This document shows, piece after piece, positions 20,338 through 29,221 of a stretch of DNA of 64,000 bases. Position numbers and translations under genes: made by a program. This DNA is from Pedobacter sp. N36a. GTDB lineage: Bacteria > Bacteroidota > Bacteroidia > Sphingobacteriales > Sphingobacteriaceae. The stretch is from positions 62,001 through 126,000 of the forward strand of contig NZ_JACSZW010000007.1 in NCBI RefSeq assembly GCF_014472395.1, given 5' to 3'. The number at the start of each line of letters is the position of its first letter. Within the stretch, counting starts at the first letter, position 1. Under the pieces are notes generated by a model. It had not been told where the DNA came from and did not search any database. It worked only from the letters and a program-made list of their open reading frames with translations.

Positions 20338-22227
20338 TTAAATCAGGTTTACACTTCTACTTACAAAAGCAGTCAATTCCGCACCTGTTAACATTCCTTG
20401 CGCTAATAAAGCAAGATCTACGGCTTGTTTAGCCAATAATCCTTGTTCCTCTTCATTGTCGGTCAAAAGAATCTTACCAATCAATTTATGGTTTCCATTG
20501 ATGGCTACTTTATAGCTATCTGGCATGCTGCCGTACAAGCCCATTCCGCCACCCATTTGTGCCATTTCTTTCATGCGGCGCATAAACTCGTCCATGGTTA
20601 CCGTTACTGGCAATTCTTCCGGGTTCAGGCCAACTACTTCTACCTGCATTCCTGGTTTAGTAATCGCTTTGGTAAAGATATCCGTGATCTTTTTCGATTG
20701 ATCTTCTGTCAATACAGACTCGATCGCCTCGTCCTTTTCGATCAGTTTATCGGCAACACTAGAATCTACACGTTTCAATAACGTTTTCTCCAGTTTATTT
20801 TCCAGAAAGCTGATAAAGTGATTGTCAATTGCCGAGTTCATCAGCAGTACATCGTAATCTTTTTTATTGGCCGACTGGATAAAGGTATCCTGTTTAGAAG
20901 GATCCGTTGCATAGATATAAACTACCTGGCCATTTTTGTCGGTCTGGAAGTCTTTTACCTTATCATGGTATTCTCCTAAGGTGTAATTTTCGTTTTTAGT
21001 ATTGGTTAGCAAGGCAAAATCCTTCGCTTTATCATAGAATTTCTCTTCGCTTACCAAGCCATATTTCACGAACAATCCAATATCACCCCATTTTTCTTCG
21101 TAACCTTTACGGTCTTTATTGAAAAGCTCCTGAAGTTTATCTGCTACCTTTTTCGTGATGTAGCTATTGATCTTTTTCACATTGCTGTCTGCCTGAAGGA
21201 AACTTCTGGAAACATTCAAAGGAATATCCGGTGAATCAATTACCCCATGTAACAACATTAGGAATTCAGGAACGATGTCTTTTACCTCATCGGTGATGAA
21301 TACCTGACGTGAAAACAACTTGATCTTGTTGCGCTGCATGTCAAAATCATTCTTCACTTTCGGGAAGTACAATACGCCTGTTAAGTTGAAAGGATAATCT
21401 ACATTCAGGTGAATCCAGAACAAAGGATCTTCTGCATAAGGATACAATTGCTTGTAAAATGCAAGGTACTCCTCATCTGACAAATCTGCAGGTGCCTTAG
21501 TCCAGATAGGATTGGTGGTATTGATGATATTATCTACCTCAACAGCCACTGTTTTTGGTTTTCCTTCTTCATCTTCTCCATCAGCAACATGTTCCGTTCT
21601 TGTACCAAATTTAATTGGTACCGGTAAGAACTTACCATATTTCTCCAGAATCTCTTCCAGTTTGTTTTTGCTCAAAAACTCTTCAGATTCAGCATTGATG
21701 TGCAGGGTAATTTCTGTTCCACGAGTGGTTCTGTTACCTGCAGAAATCTCAAAAGAAGTACTGCCATCACATACCCAGCGTGCTGGTTCTGCACCATCCT
21801 GGTAAGAAAGGGTTTGAATTTCTACTAAATCCGACACCATAAAGGCCGAATAAAAGCCCAAACCGAATTTACCTATGATTTCATTCGCGTCTTTCGCGTC
21901 TTTAAACTTCTCTACAAACTCACTTGCGCCGGAGAAAGCCACCTGATTGATGTATTTCTTGATCTCCTCAGCAGTCATACCTAAACCATTATCTGTAATG
22001 GTAATGGTTTTTTTATCTGCATCAACCGCTACTTCTACCAATGGGTTACCCAGCTCTCCGTTGTATTGTCCTAATGCAGCAAGACGTTTAATCTTTTGTA
22101 CCGCATCTACTGCATTGGATACCAGCTCGCGCAGGAATATCTCATTGTCTGAATACAGGAATTTTTTGATGATCGGGAAAATATTCTCCGTGTGAATGGA
22201 AATGGTTCCTTTTTCTTCTATGCTCAT
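20338..22227 (-). CDS. htpG: Chaperone HtpG (Hsp90)
   Basis: This 629-residue bacterial Hsp90 has the GHKL ATPase signatures in its N-terminal domain: FLRELVSNAVDA with the Mg-binding Asn, DNGLGM, and GKFGLGFYSAFMV. The middle domain carries the conserved arginine segment (LNVSRSFLQ), and the C-terminal dimerisation domain ends in LTAFVSRSVNLI. Length is normal (E. coli 624). It is a cytosolic ATP-driven folding chaperone. It is monocistronic and divergent from the membrane-protein genes at 22382, with its own terminator. No frame problems were seen. Confidence 0.98.
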   Translation of the reverse strand: MSIEEKGTISIHTENIFPIIKKFLYSDNEIFLRELVSNAVDAVQKIKRLAALGQYNGELGNPLVEVAVDADKKTITITDNGLGMTAEEIKKYINQVAFSGASEFVEKFKDAKDANEIIGKFGLGFYSAFMVSDLVEIQTLSYQDGAEPARWVCDGSTSFEISAGNRTTRGTEITLHINAESEEFLSKNKLEEILEKYGKFLPVPIKFGTRTEHVADGEDEEGKPKTVAVEVDNIINTTNPIWTKAPADLSDEEYLAFYKQLYPYAEDPLFWIHLNVDYPFNLTGVLYFPKVKNDFDMQRNKIKLFSRQVFITDEVKDIVPEFLMLLHGVIDSPDIPLNVSRSFLQADSNVKKINSYITKKVADKLQELFNKDRKGYEEKWGDIGLFVKYGLVSEEKFYDKAKDFALLTNTKNENYTLGEYHDKVKDFQTDKNGQVVYIYATDPSKQDTFIQSANKKDYDVLLMNSAIDNHFISFLENKLEKTLLKRVDSSVADKLIEKDEAIESVLTEDQSKKITDIFTKAITKPGMQVEVVGLNPEELPVTVTMDEFMRRMKEMAQMGGGMGLYGSMPDSYKVAINGNHKLIGKILLTDNEEEQGLLAKQAVDLALLAQGMLTGAELTAFVSRSVNLI

Positions 22228-22381
22228 ATATTAACTCATTTTTAAGTACATAGCCAACCTATCAATGGCTATTCCAATTCGAAAATCTTGTCAAATTGAC
22301 AGTAAAAACTGGCCAGATATTGCCAAATCATTCTCCCAAATTTATGTATACTTGAATATCTTATCTATATCATCTCGTCTC

Positions 22382-23365
22382 ATGACTAATGCCGACCTTT
22401 ACGAAACCTTGAAAGAGGAGGGGACCCTGTCACCCGAATCTTATGAAAAGCTATGTGAAAAACAGGGAAACACCTTGTTTTCCTTACACTGGGAATTAAA
22501 GACACTCCTATACCTTGGCGTGATGATGCTCAGCACCGGATTAGGCGTGCTGATTTATAAAAACATAGATACAATCGGCCACCAGGGCATATTGGCCCTC
22601 ATCGCAGCCATTAGCGGTGGCTGCTTTTACTATTGCTTTAAACATAAGAAACCCTTCAGCAAAGAATTGGTAAAGGCTCCTAATGCGATGTTCGACTACC
22701 TGCTGCTACTGGCCTCCCTAAGTTTCCTGACTTTTACCGGTTACCTACAATTTCAATATCAGGTTTTTGGAACCAATTATGGCCTGGCCACCTTTATTCC
22801 AATGGTGGTTTTATTTTATGTGGCTTATGAATTCGACCATTTAGGAATTCTCAGTATGGCGATCGCCAACCTCGCCGTTTGGATGGGGGTATCGGTAACC
22901 CCAAGCCGCTTACTTTCCAATGGAAATTTCGACAACCAGACGGTCATTTATACTTACCTGGGCTTAGGATTCATCCTACTCCTTGCAGGTTTCCTAACCG
23001 ATCGATACGATTTTAAAAAGCATTTCCGATTCAGCTACCTTCATTTTGGCACCCACATCAGCTTCATCGCTTTGCTGTTTGGATATTTTAATGCGTATGA
23101 ATCGAAACTGGCCGTTTTATGGTTATTGGTCTTATTTGCCCTTGCCTTCTATCTATACCTGGATGCTTTGCGCCATCAATCTTTTTACTTTGTGCTACTG
23201 GTAATCCTTTATAGTTATCTCGCGGTCAGCATTCTTGTTTTCCGGATGCTGGATGGGATAAACAATATGGGCGGACTCTACCTGCTCTGCTTCTACTTTA
23301 TCATTTCTGCCACCGTATTAATCCTGCGCATTGTCCGTTTAAACAAACAAATGAAAGCCTCATGA
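22382..23365 (+). CDS. DUF2157-type polytopic membrane protein
   Basis: I chose the ATG at 22382 (327 residues, MTNADLYETLKEEG...). A longer frame from 22265 would add residues unlike the family and cover the htpG upstream region. The short soluble N-terminus (LSPESYEKLCEK) followed by about nine or ten hydrophobic helices (LLYLGVMMLSTGLGVLIY first) matches DUF2157 inner-membrane proteins, whose function is unknown. The next gene overlaps the stop by four bases (ATGA), so the two products are probably translationally coupled and may form a complex. Confidence 0.75.
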   Translation: MTNADLYETLKEEGTLSPESYEKLCEKQGNTLFSLHWELKTLLYLGVMMLSTGLGVLIYKNIDTIGHQGILALIAAISGGCFYYCFKHKKPFSKELVKAPNAMFDYLLLLASLSFLTFTGYLQFQYQVFGTNYGLATFIPMVVLFYVAYEFDHLGILSMAIANLAVWMGVSVTPSRLLSNGNFDNQTVIYTYLGLGFILLLAGFLTDRYDFKKHFRFSYLHFGTHISFIALLFGYFNAYESKLAVLWLLVLFALAFYLYLDALRHQSFYFVLLVILYSYLAVSILVFRMLDGINNMGGLYLLCFYFIISATVLILRIVRLNKQMKAS

Positions 23366-24534
23366 TCATTTACAATATTACCTGGTTAAAAAATCTGATC
23401 ATTCAGGATCAAATGAAAAAAGTGCAGCATGATCTGCAGCCTGGTGAATTACTAGACATCCTGGAAAAACATCCAGTGCCTTTTCATAGTTCTAATCTGT
23501 TTATGCGGATCGGATTATTTGTGGTCACTAGTATTCTGACTTCTTTTGCCTTTGGCTTTGTGAGTCTGATACTGAGCAATAACCAGTTACTAGAATCCCC
23601 CGCTTATTATATTTTTCTTGGCTTGATCAGCTATACTGCACTGGAAATTGCGGTAAGGGAATACCATCATTATAAATCAGGTGTGGACGACGCACTGCTA
23701 TGGACAGCCGGATCCTTACTGATCATGGCTCCTTATGTTTACATCGACATGAAGTACAACCTGAACAACCTGACCAGTGGATTACTGATCTCTGGAATGA
23801 TCAGCGTGTTGGGCACTTACTTTACACTCCGATTTGTGGATATGCTCATGGCCTTGCTTACTTTCTGCGCATTCATCGCTTTTGTCTTTTTTGCCTGGTA
23901 CGAATATGGCTTTCTACCTTTTGCAACCATGCCCTTCCTGATGATGATTGTATCAGCGACGGTCTATTTTCTAGCACGCGATCTTTTTAAAAAGCATTGG
24001 ATCTATAAAGATTGCCTCCGCATCATCCAATTGGCAAGTTCATTAATCACCTATGCCGCCGGAAATTATTTTGTAGTCAGAGAGCTGGGCAGCATAATGA
24101 ATGACATCAGCCTGTCTCCAAATCAAGGCATTCCTTTTGGCTGGTTTTTCTGGCTCTGGACCTTTGGAGTTCCATTAGTATATATCGGAATGGGCTTAAA
24201 GCAAAAAGAAGTGATCCTGCTGCGATCAGGCCTGATTCTCGTCGCAATGGCTGCTTTTACCTTTAGAAATTACTACCATATCCTACCTATTGAAATGGTA
24301 CTGGTCATTGTTGGAGCTTTACTGCTGGGGCTTTCTTATGGAATCATGCGATACCTGAAAACTCCGAAACATGGCTTTACAGCAGAAGAATTGGAAGGAG
24401 ATCAGGTATTAGACCAGCTCAAAGTAGAGTCGCTGGTGGTAAGCGGTACTTTTGGAACAGGAACGACAAGCCCAGAAGGCACCAGAATGGGTGGCGGCAA
24501 TTTTGGCGGAGGAGGAGCATCAGGAAATTTTTAG
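23362..24534 (+). CDS. Polytopic membrane protein with glycine-rich C-terminal tail
   Basis: This 390-residue protein overlaps the preceding membrane gene by four bases. It has a soluble N-terminus (about 45 residues, LQPGELLDILEKHP) and about nine or ten hydrophobic helices (IGLFVVTSILTSFAFGF, ALLTFCAFIAFVFFAWYEY, MVLVIVGALLLGLSYGI). The soluble tail ends in MGGGNFGGGGASGNF. DUF2157 proteins often pair with a second membrane protein of DUF4401 type; I infer that role here but cannot confirm the family. The Gly-rich end resembles tails of YgcG/TPM-type envelope proteins. Internal Met codons near 23413 are alternative starts. Confidence 0.65.
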   Translation: MIIYNITWLKNLIIQDQMKKVQHDLQPGELLDILEKHPVPFHSSNLFMRIGLFVVTSILTSFAFGFVSLILSNNQLLESPAYYIFLGLISYTALEIAVREYHHYKSGVDDALLWTAGSLLIMAPYVYIDMKYNLNNLTSGLLISGMISVLGTYFTLRFVDMLMALLTFCAFIAFVFFAWYEYGFLPFATMPFLMMIVSATVYFLARDLFKKHWIYKDCLRIIQLASSLITYAAGNYFVVRELGSIMNDISLSPNQGIPFGWFFWLWTFGVPLVYIGMGLKQKEVILLRSGLILVAMAAFTFRNYYHILPIEMVLVIVGALLLGLSYGIMRYLKTPKHGFTAEELEGDQVLDQLKVESLVVSGTFGTGTTSPEGTRMGGGNFGGGGASGNF

Positions 24535-24589
24535 AAAATTATTTAGAATAATTATAAATAGTTCGTTTCTTTGTGAAAAAAGAACTCCC

Positions 24590-25093
24590 ATGAAATTCAT
24601 CATCAAGACCTTATCTATTCTATCTCTTACGCTTTGTACAGGGCAGGCCATATTTGCACAAACTGCTAAAACGGAAAAAAATCTGGATGCAAAATCTAAA
24701 ACCACCTTTTACAGCCTGGCGGAAGGAAAGCCAGTAAAAGAAGGCGAGAACTGGGATCTTGCCTTCAATAACACGACCATCAAACTCAACAGCAAACATA
24801 AAGTTGCCGGTCAGATATTAAGCAATACCAGCTTTGATAAAGTAGTCAAAGCACCAGAAACGGGCTATAAAGAAGATACGCAAAGTACAAGTGTGATCCC
24901 TACCGGATCAGGAAAAGGCTGGTATAACTATGACATGGCCAGCCATGCTTTAACCCCAATTGAAGGTAAAATCATTTTGATCCGCAATGCTGCCGGTAAA
25001 CACTATAAGCTGGAAGTATTGAGTTACTATTATGACGAGCAGGACTACAACGAAACTGGTTTTTACACCTTCAAGTATAGGGCATTGAAATAG
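24590..25093 (+). CDS. HmuY family secreted protein
   Basis: I start at the ATG at 24590 (167 residues) because it gives a clean signal peptide (MKFIIKTLSILSLTLC...AIFAQ). Upstream in-frame codons overlap the preceding gene. The body matches HmuY-like proteins: TFYSLAEGKPVKE, WDLAFNNTTIKLN, GKGWYNYDMASHALTPI, GKIILIRNAAGKHYKLEV and a YYYDEQDY segment. HmuY of Porphyromonas is a haem-binding outer-surface lipoprotein. Here there is no lipobox and no TonB receptor beside it, so haem binding is not assured. A near-consensus -7 element (TTTCTTTG, about 24566-24573) precedes the gene. Confidence 0.8.
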   Translation: MKFIIKTLSILSLTLCTGQAIFAQTAKTEKNLDAKSKTTFYSLAEGKPVKEGENWDLAFNNTTIKLNSKHKVAGQILSNTSFDKVVKAPETGYKEDTQSTSVIPTGSGKGWYNYDMASHALTPIEGKIILIRNAAGKHYKLEVLSYYYDEQDYNETGFYTFKYRALK

Positions 25094-25139
25094 GGGCTGC
25101 GGGGATTCTGATCTCAATTCATAAAACATCAACCGATAA

Positions 25140-25173
25140 AATAAGCGTCTTATCAAAGGCTAAGTCGCTTATT
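25140..25173. terminator. Inverted repeat between the HmuY-like and M16 genes
   Basis: AATAAGCG and CGCTTATT pair around an interior with a further CTTA/TAAG match. There is no clear T run, so it may be a weak terminator or an mRNA 3' stabiliser for the HmuY-like gene. Confidence 0.4.
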
Positions 25174-25234
25174 CCGACACAGAAATGACCGGAATGCTAC
25201 ATAAATATTATCCCGCTGAAGGTGATTTCTTCCG

Positions 25235-25242
25235 TATCTTTG
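25235..25242 (+). promoter_or_regulatory. TAnnTTTG -7 element directly before the M16 gene
   Basis: TATCTTTG ends 7 bases before the ATG at 25250. If it is active, transcription starts at or within a few bases of the start codon, giving a leaderless or nearly leaderless mRNA. No clear TTG was found at the usual -33 spacing. Confidence 0.5.
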
Positions 25243-25249
25243 TGCCCTG

Positions 25250-26479
25250 ATGGAATACAATGTTCACACCCTGCCAAACGGCATACGATTACTTCATGTC
25301 CCTTCTCCTTCTGCAATTTCTCATGCCTGCATTATTGTAAATAGTGGGTCTAGAGATGAGCAGGAAGAAAAATCTGGTCTGGCTCATTTTATTGAGCACT
25401 TAATCTTTAAGCGCACAGAGAAAAGAAATACGAACCAGATCTTAAACCGACTGGAAAGTGTGGGTGCAGATCTCAATGCCTACACTACCAAAGAATATAC
25501 TTGTGTTCATGCTTCTTTTTTGAACCCTTATCTGGACAGAACCTTAGAGCTTTTCCATGATATAGTATTCCATTCTACCTTCCCGGAAGATGAAATGGAC
25601 AAAGAAAAAAGTGTGATTCTGGATGAAATTACCTCCTACCTGGATCAGCCGGAAGAAGCGATTTACGATGATTTCGAAGACCTTGTTTTTGCGGGTCATC
25701 CACTGGGTAGAAATATCCTAGGCAGCCCTGAAACGGTGAATAACATCAGCCAGGCAGACATCCATCAGTTCATCAAAGAAAACTACCATACCGACAAGAT
25801 TATTGTTGCGGTTTTAGGAAACTACAGTCTGAATAAACTGATCAAAACCGCTGATAAATATTATTCGGAGATTCCAGAAAACTCACACAAAGATACCAGA
25901 ACAGCACCAGAAAAAGCTCCTTTGGCGAAGGTGATCCTGGAGAAACCGATCAGCCAGGCTCATGTCATGCTGGGCGCGCAGGCCTATTCTTTGCACCATC
26001 CTTATAAAACCGGCTTATTGTTACTGAACAATATTGTTGGCGGCACAGGAATGAGTTCTATTTTAAACTTACAGATCCGCGAGAAATACGGTATTGCATA
26101 CACCATTGAAACTGGTTATAGTCCGCTGAGTGATACTGGCATCTTTACCTTGTATTTCGGTACAGATAAAGAAAAAGTGGACCGTGCCTTATCGCTGATC
26201 TTTAAAGAATTTAAAAAGCTAAAGGACCAGCCATTAACGGAAGTACAGCTTCAAAAGGCAAAGAATAGATTTATCGGACAAATTGCTTTAGGTGAAGAAA
26301 ATAGAATCGGACTGATCATATCTATGGCTAAAAGCCTGATCGACTACAATCACATTGAGGATTTACAGGCGGTATTTAGTAGGATTCAATCCGTTACTAC
26401 TACTGATATGGCCAATATTACCAATGAAATCTTAGATGAAAGTAATCTTAGCGCCTTAACCTTTTACCCTTTAGCGTAA
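25250..26479 (+). CDS. M16 family zinc metallopeptidase (processing-protease type)
   Basis: This 409-residue protein has the inverted zinc motif HFIEH (residues 46-50), with the third ligand expected in the downstream DEMDKEKSVILDEITSY segment. The second M16 half carries the usual substrate-chamber sequences (VMLGAQAYSLHHPYK, NNIVGGTGMSSILNLQIREK, YGIAYTIETGYSPLSDTG). Length suits the single-unit bacterial PqqL/processing-peptidase type. No signal peptide is visible, so it is probably cytoplasmic. It lies just before def, whose -7 element overlaps its 3' end. Confidence 0.93.
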   Translation: MEYNVHTLPNGIRLLHVPSPSAISHACIIVNSGSRDEQEEKSGLAHFIEHLIFKRTEKRNTNQILNRLESVGADLNAYTTKEYTCVHASFLNPYLDRTLELFHDIVFHSTFPEDEMDKEKSVILDEITSYLDQPEEAIYDDFEDLVFAGHPLGRNILGSPETVNNISQADIHQFIKENYHTDKIIVAVLGNYSLNKLIKTADKYYSEIPENSHKDTRTAPEKAPLAKVILEKPISQAHVMLGAQAYSLHHPYKTGLLLLNNIVGGTGMSSILNLQIREKYGIAYTIETGYSPLSDTGIFTLYFGTDKEKVDRALSLIFKEFKKLKDQPLTEVQLQKAKNRFIGQIALGEENRIGLIISMAKSLIDYNHIEDLQAVFSRIQSVTTTDMANITNEILDESNLSALTFYPLA

Positions 26480-26485
26480 TATTTG

Positions 26486-26493
26486 TATTTTTG
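26486..26493 (+). promoter_or_regulatory. TAnnTTTG -7 element directly before def
   Basis: TATTTTTG ends 4 bases before the ATG at 26498, which places the predicted transcription start on the start codon. It also argues against a longer def start at 26483. Confidence 0.5.
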
Positions 26494-26497
26494 CATT

Positions 26498-27058
26498 ATG
26501 AAATTACCCATTGTAGCATACGGCGATCCGGTACTTAAAAAAGTTTGCGCTCCTATAGACGAGACTTATCCGGATTTAAAACAATTGATCAGCAACATGT
26601 TTGACACCATGTATAATGCTCATGGAATTGGTTTAGCTGCCCCTCAGATTGGCTTACCGATCAGGTTATTTATTGTAGATACGGGAGTGGATGAAGAGGA
26701 GAAGCAAGGCTTCAAAAGTGCTTTCATCAATGCAGAGATCCTGGAAGAAACAGGCGAGCCCTGGGCTTTCAACGAAGGCTGCTTGAGTATTCCTGACATC
26801 AGAGAAGATGTAATGCGAAAGCCTAACATCCGCATCAGATACTATGATGAGAACTGGGATTTACAAGAAAAAGAACTTAATGGCATCCTAGCCCGTGTGA
26901 TTCAACATGAATATGACCACATTGAAGGCAAGCTGTTTACAGAAACTTTAAGTTTATTGCGTAAGAGAATGCTGAAAAGCAAGCTGGATGCGATCTCTAA
27001 AGGGAATGTAAGAGTAGATTATAAAATGCGTTTCCCGCAGCAGAGCAGAAGGCGTTAA
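26498..27058 (+). CDS. def: Peptide deformylase
   Basis: Translation from 26498 gives 186 residues (MKLPIVAYGDPVLKK...). The three deformylase motifs are present: GIGLAAPQIG, EGCLS with the metal-binding Cys95, and QHEYDH with His137, Glu138 and His141. The enzyme removes the formyl group from nascent N-terminal methionine in the cytosol. The in-frame codon at 26483 would add MYFCI from the promoter region and is rejected. The stop codon overlaps the stop of the convergent gene at 27055 by three bases. Confidence 0.97.
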   Translation: MKLPIVAYGDPVLKKVCAPIDETYPDLKQLISNMFDTMYNAHGIGLAAPQIGLPIRLFIVDTGVDEEEKQGFKSAFINAEILEETGEPWAFNEGCLSIPDIREDVMRKPNIRIRYYDENWDLQEKELNGILARVIQHEYDHIEGKLFTETLSLLRKRMLKSKLDAISKGNVRVDYKMRFPQQSRRR

Positions 27059-27693
27059 TTCCCTTCGCTCCTGCTTTTATCACCTTTGAATATGGATTGC
27101 ATCAACTTACCCCATGCGAATGGGTTTAAAAGCGGGTTGGTTTGCACCATATTCTTGTTTACAGACCTATCGTGATTCAACCTGAAGTTGATTCCGGAAA
27201 TCTCTCCGGCATCTCTCGGCAGCGTCTGCATCATTCCACTGATACTTTCTGGTGAAAGATTCCTGATGGCGATTGCAAAATCATCATCAGCAATCTTCAT
27301 GGCCATAAAATCTCTGGTGAAATCCTCTACTGTTGCCCATGGGTAAACCCGAACGGTTGGCAGATTGACGATCTCAGACTTTAGTTTTACCATCGCTGTA
27401 TATTTACTGTCGTCAATTTGTGTAGGAATCGCCTGCAGCAAATCCCTGTACCCTACGGCAGTATATAGAATGGTATCACCGGGATGTGCGATAAAAGAGA
27501 AATAACCCTTATAATTCGCTGCATACCGCTGGCCTTTATTAGTTAAATTGGTCACCGTCACATAAGGCACCACTGTATTACTGTCTACATCGGTAATAAT
27601 CCCGCTAAACTGAATCAACTTTTTACTAGGACCGTCCTGTGCAAAGGCCGTACCCATAAAAAGAAGTAATAATAAGGTGAGTGAATACTTCAT
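27055..27693 (-). CDS. Secreted protein with N-terminal carboxypeptidase-regulatory-like domain
   Basis: I choose the second Met (27693, MKYSLTLLLLLFMGTAFAQ), which gives a standard signal peptide and 212 residues. Residues of about 28-110 (FSGIITDVDSNTVVPYVTVTN, YFSFIAHPGDTILYTAVGY) look like the CarboxypepD_reg-like beta-sandwich found at the start of SusC-type proteins. The remaining C-terminal half is unfamiliar (PTVRVYPWATVEDFTRDFMA, INFRLNHDRSVNKNMVQTN). Cell-envelope location is likely and function unknown. NifU and Mrp lie upstream on the same strand, 53 bp away. Confidence 0.75.
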   Translation of the reverse strand: MKYSLTLLLLLFMGTAFAQDGPSKKLIQFSGIITDVDSNTVVPYVTVTNLTNKGQRYAANYKGYFSFIAHPGDTILYTAVGYRDLLQAIPTQIDDSKYTAMVKLKSEIVNLPTVRVYPWATVEDFTRDFMAMKIADDDFAIAIRNLSPESISGMMQTLPRDAGEISGINFRLNHDRSVNKNMVQTNPLLNPFAWGKLMQSIFKGDKSRSEGN

Positions 27694-27746
27694 ATACAAA
27701 AATAGCGGTATTAATTAAGACGGCTAGTTAAATAGTGTTAAAACGA

Positions 27747-27992
27747 TTATACTGGCTCTGCAAGGTTAATAGCCACAACAGAAGTGATTTGCGGCACAGC
27801 TTTCATAATGGCTTGTTCAATACCCGCTTTCATGGTCATGAAGCTCATTTTGCAAGATCCACAGTTACCTAATAATTTCAATTTAACTACATTTTCCGCC
27901 GTAATCTCTTCTATAGCCACGTCCCCACCATCAGCGATTAAATATGGTCTGATCGTGTCTAGTGCCTGCTCTACTTGTTGTGTTAAATCCAT
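27747..27992 (-). CDS. NifU-type Fe-S scaffold domain protein
   Basis: This 81-residue protein consists only of the NifU C-terminal domain. It has DTIRPYLIADGGDVAIEEI, then GNCGSCKMSFMTMKAGIEQA with the CxxC pair that binds a labile Fe-S cluster. Stand-alone proteins of this kind (Nfu type) carry clusters to apo-enzymes in the cytosol. It follows the Mrp-type ATPase gene by 36 bp, which supports a joint role in Fe-S cluster transfer. Confidence 0.93.
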   Translation of the reverse strand: MDLTQQVEQALDTIRPYLIADGGDVAIEEITAENVVKLKLLGNCGSCKMSFMTMKAGIEQAIMKAVPQITSVVAINLAEPV

Positions 27993-28028
27993 TTTATCAA
28001 TTTTTTAAAATATAAAAATAGTAATTTT

Positions 28029-29105
28029 TTAGCAATTAACCGTCAGCGCATTGTTAATTGCGACCTGTTGTGCCACCTTTCCTGCAATTTCTGCAAACAC
28101 AGCTGACATTTTACTGGACAGGTCCAGTGCAATCGGAGCACCATGATCACCAGCAGCTGTAATGCCCTGAACGATTGGTATTTCGCCTAAGAATGGCACC
28201 TCGAATGATTTTGCCAGCTCCTTACCACCATCTTTACCGAAGATATAGTATTTGTTATCTGGTAATTCTTCTGGCGTAAAGTAAGCCATATTTTCGATCA
28301 CACCTAACACCGGGATGTTAATACTTGGCATTTTGAACATCGCCAGTCCTTTTCTTGTGTCTGCAAGGGCTACCTGCTGAGGAGTGGTCACAATCACCGC
28401 ACCTGCAATCGGGAAGCTTTGAGTAATGGTAATGTGAATATCGCCTGTTCCCGGAGGAAGGTCAACAATCAGGTAATCCAGTTCCCCCCAATCTGCATCA
28501 TTGAACAGTTGCTTGATCGCATTCGAAGCCATTGGACCTCTCCATGGTACGGGCTGATCTGGATCTGCAAAAAATCCCAGTGACAATAGCTTGATACCAT
28601 ATTTCTCAATAGGAAGAATCAGTGTTTTTCCGTCTTCAGTTTCTCTGGCGCTAGGTTTTGCACCCACCAGGTCGAACATGGTTGGAACTGAAGGGCCGTA
28701 AATATCGGCATCAATCAATCCTACTTTTGCACCATCAGCAGCCAAAGCCACCGCAAGGTTACTCGCAACCGTAGATTTCCCAACTCCACCTTTTCCGGAA
28801 GAAACCAGCAAAATATTACGGATCGCTTTCAGCTGAGTTGTATCCATAGGCTTGGTTACCCTCGATGTGATGTTGATTTCTACTTCTGCTTCCTGGCTTA
28901 CAAAATGTTTCACCGCATTTAAACACGCATTTTTCAGCATATCTTTCATCGGACACGCAGGAGTAGTTAACTCCAACGTGAAACTTACCTTCTTATTTTC
29001 TATTTTCAAATCTTTGATCATGTTCAAAGTCACCAGATCTTTTTTAAGATCAGGGTCTTCAACATTTCTCAGAGCGGCTAGAACTTGTTCTGGACTAATC
29101 ATCAT
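28029..29105 (-). CDS. mrp: Mrp/ApbC family Fe-S carrier P-loop ATPase
   Basis: This 358-residue protein begins with a MIP18-like domain (residues 1-90; EDPDLKKDLVTLNMIKDL, LTTPACPMKDML). It then has the deviant Walker A GKGGVGKS at 104-111 of the Mrp/NBP35 branch, LIDADIYGPSVPTMF, and LIVDLPPGTGD. The family holds and transfers Fe-S clusters in an ATP-dependent way. Two Met codons open the frame (29105 and 29102), and a TAATTTTG element lies immediately upstream. The NifU-type gene follows at 36 bp. Confidence 0.95.
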   Translation of the reverse strand: MMISPEQVLAALRNVEDPDLKKDLVTLNMIKDLKIENKKVSFTLELTTPACPMKDMLKNACLNAVKHFVSQEAEVEINITSRVTKPMDTTQLKAIRNILLVSSGKGGVGKSTVASNLAVALAADGAKVGLIDADIYGPSVPTMFDLVGAKPSARETEDGKTLILPIEKYGIKLLSLGFFADPDQPVPWRGPMASNAIKQLFNDADWGELDYLIVDLPPGTGDIHITITQSFPIAGAVIVTTPQQVALADTRKGLAMFKMPSINIPVLGVIENMAYFTPEELPDNKYYIFGKDGGKELAKSFEVPFLGEIPIVQGITAAGDHGAPIALDLSSKMSAVFAEIAGKVAQQVAINNALTVNC

Positions 29106-29109
29106 TAGC

Positions 29110-29117
29110 CAAAATTA
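29110..29117 (-). promoter_or_regulatory. TAnnTTTG -7 element directly before mrp
   Basis: TAATTTTG on the minus strand ends 4 bases before the first Met codon at 29105 (7 before the second at 29102), which suggests a leaderless mRNA. Confidence 0.5.
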
Positions 29118-29221
29118 ACAAAAGACGGCCACAATTAATTGACTTTAGGCTTTTTAAGTGTAATTTTAACACGAAATAAACATTTGCGTTTAACGTTTAG
29201 CAATTATACCTACTTTACCGT

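Noticed and set aside
22265..22381. Longer start for the DUF2157-type gene
   Set aside because: The extra residues do not resemble the family and cover the divergent htpG promoter region.
24452..24589. Longer start for the HmuY-like gene
   Set aside because: It would overlap the preceding membrane gene and bury the signal peptide.
26483..26497. Longer def start adding MYFCI
   Set aside because: Those codons lie in the TATTTTTG promoter element, and deformylases start at the MKLPIV-type sequence.
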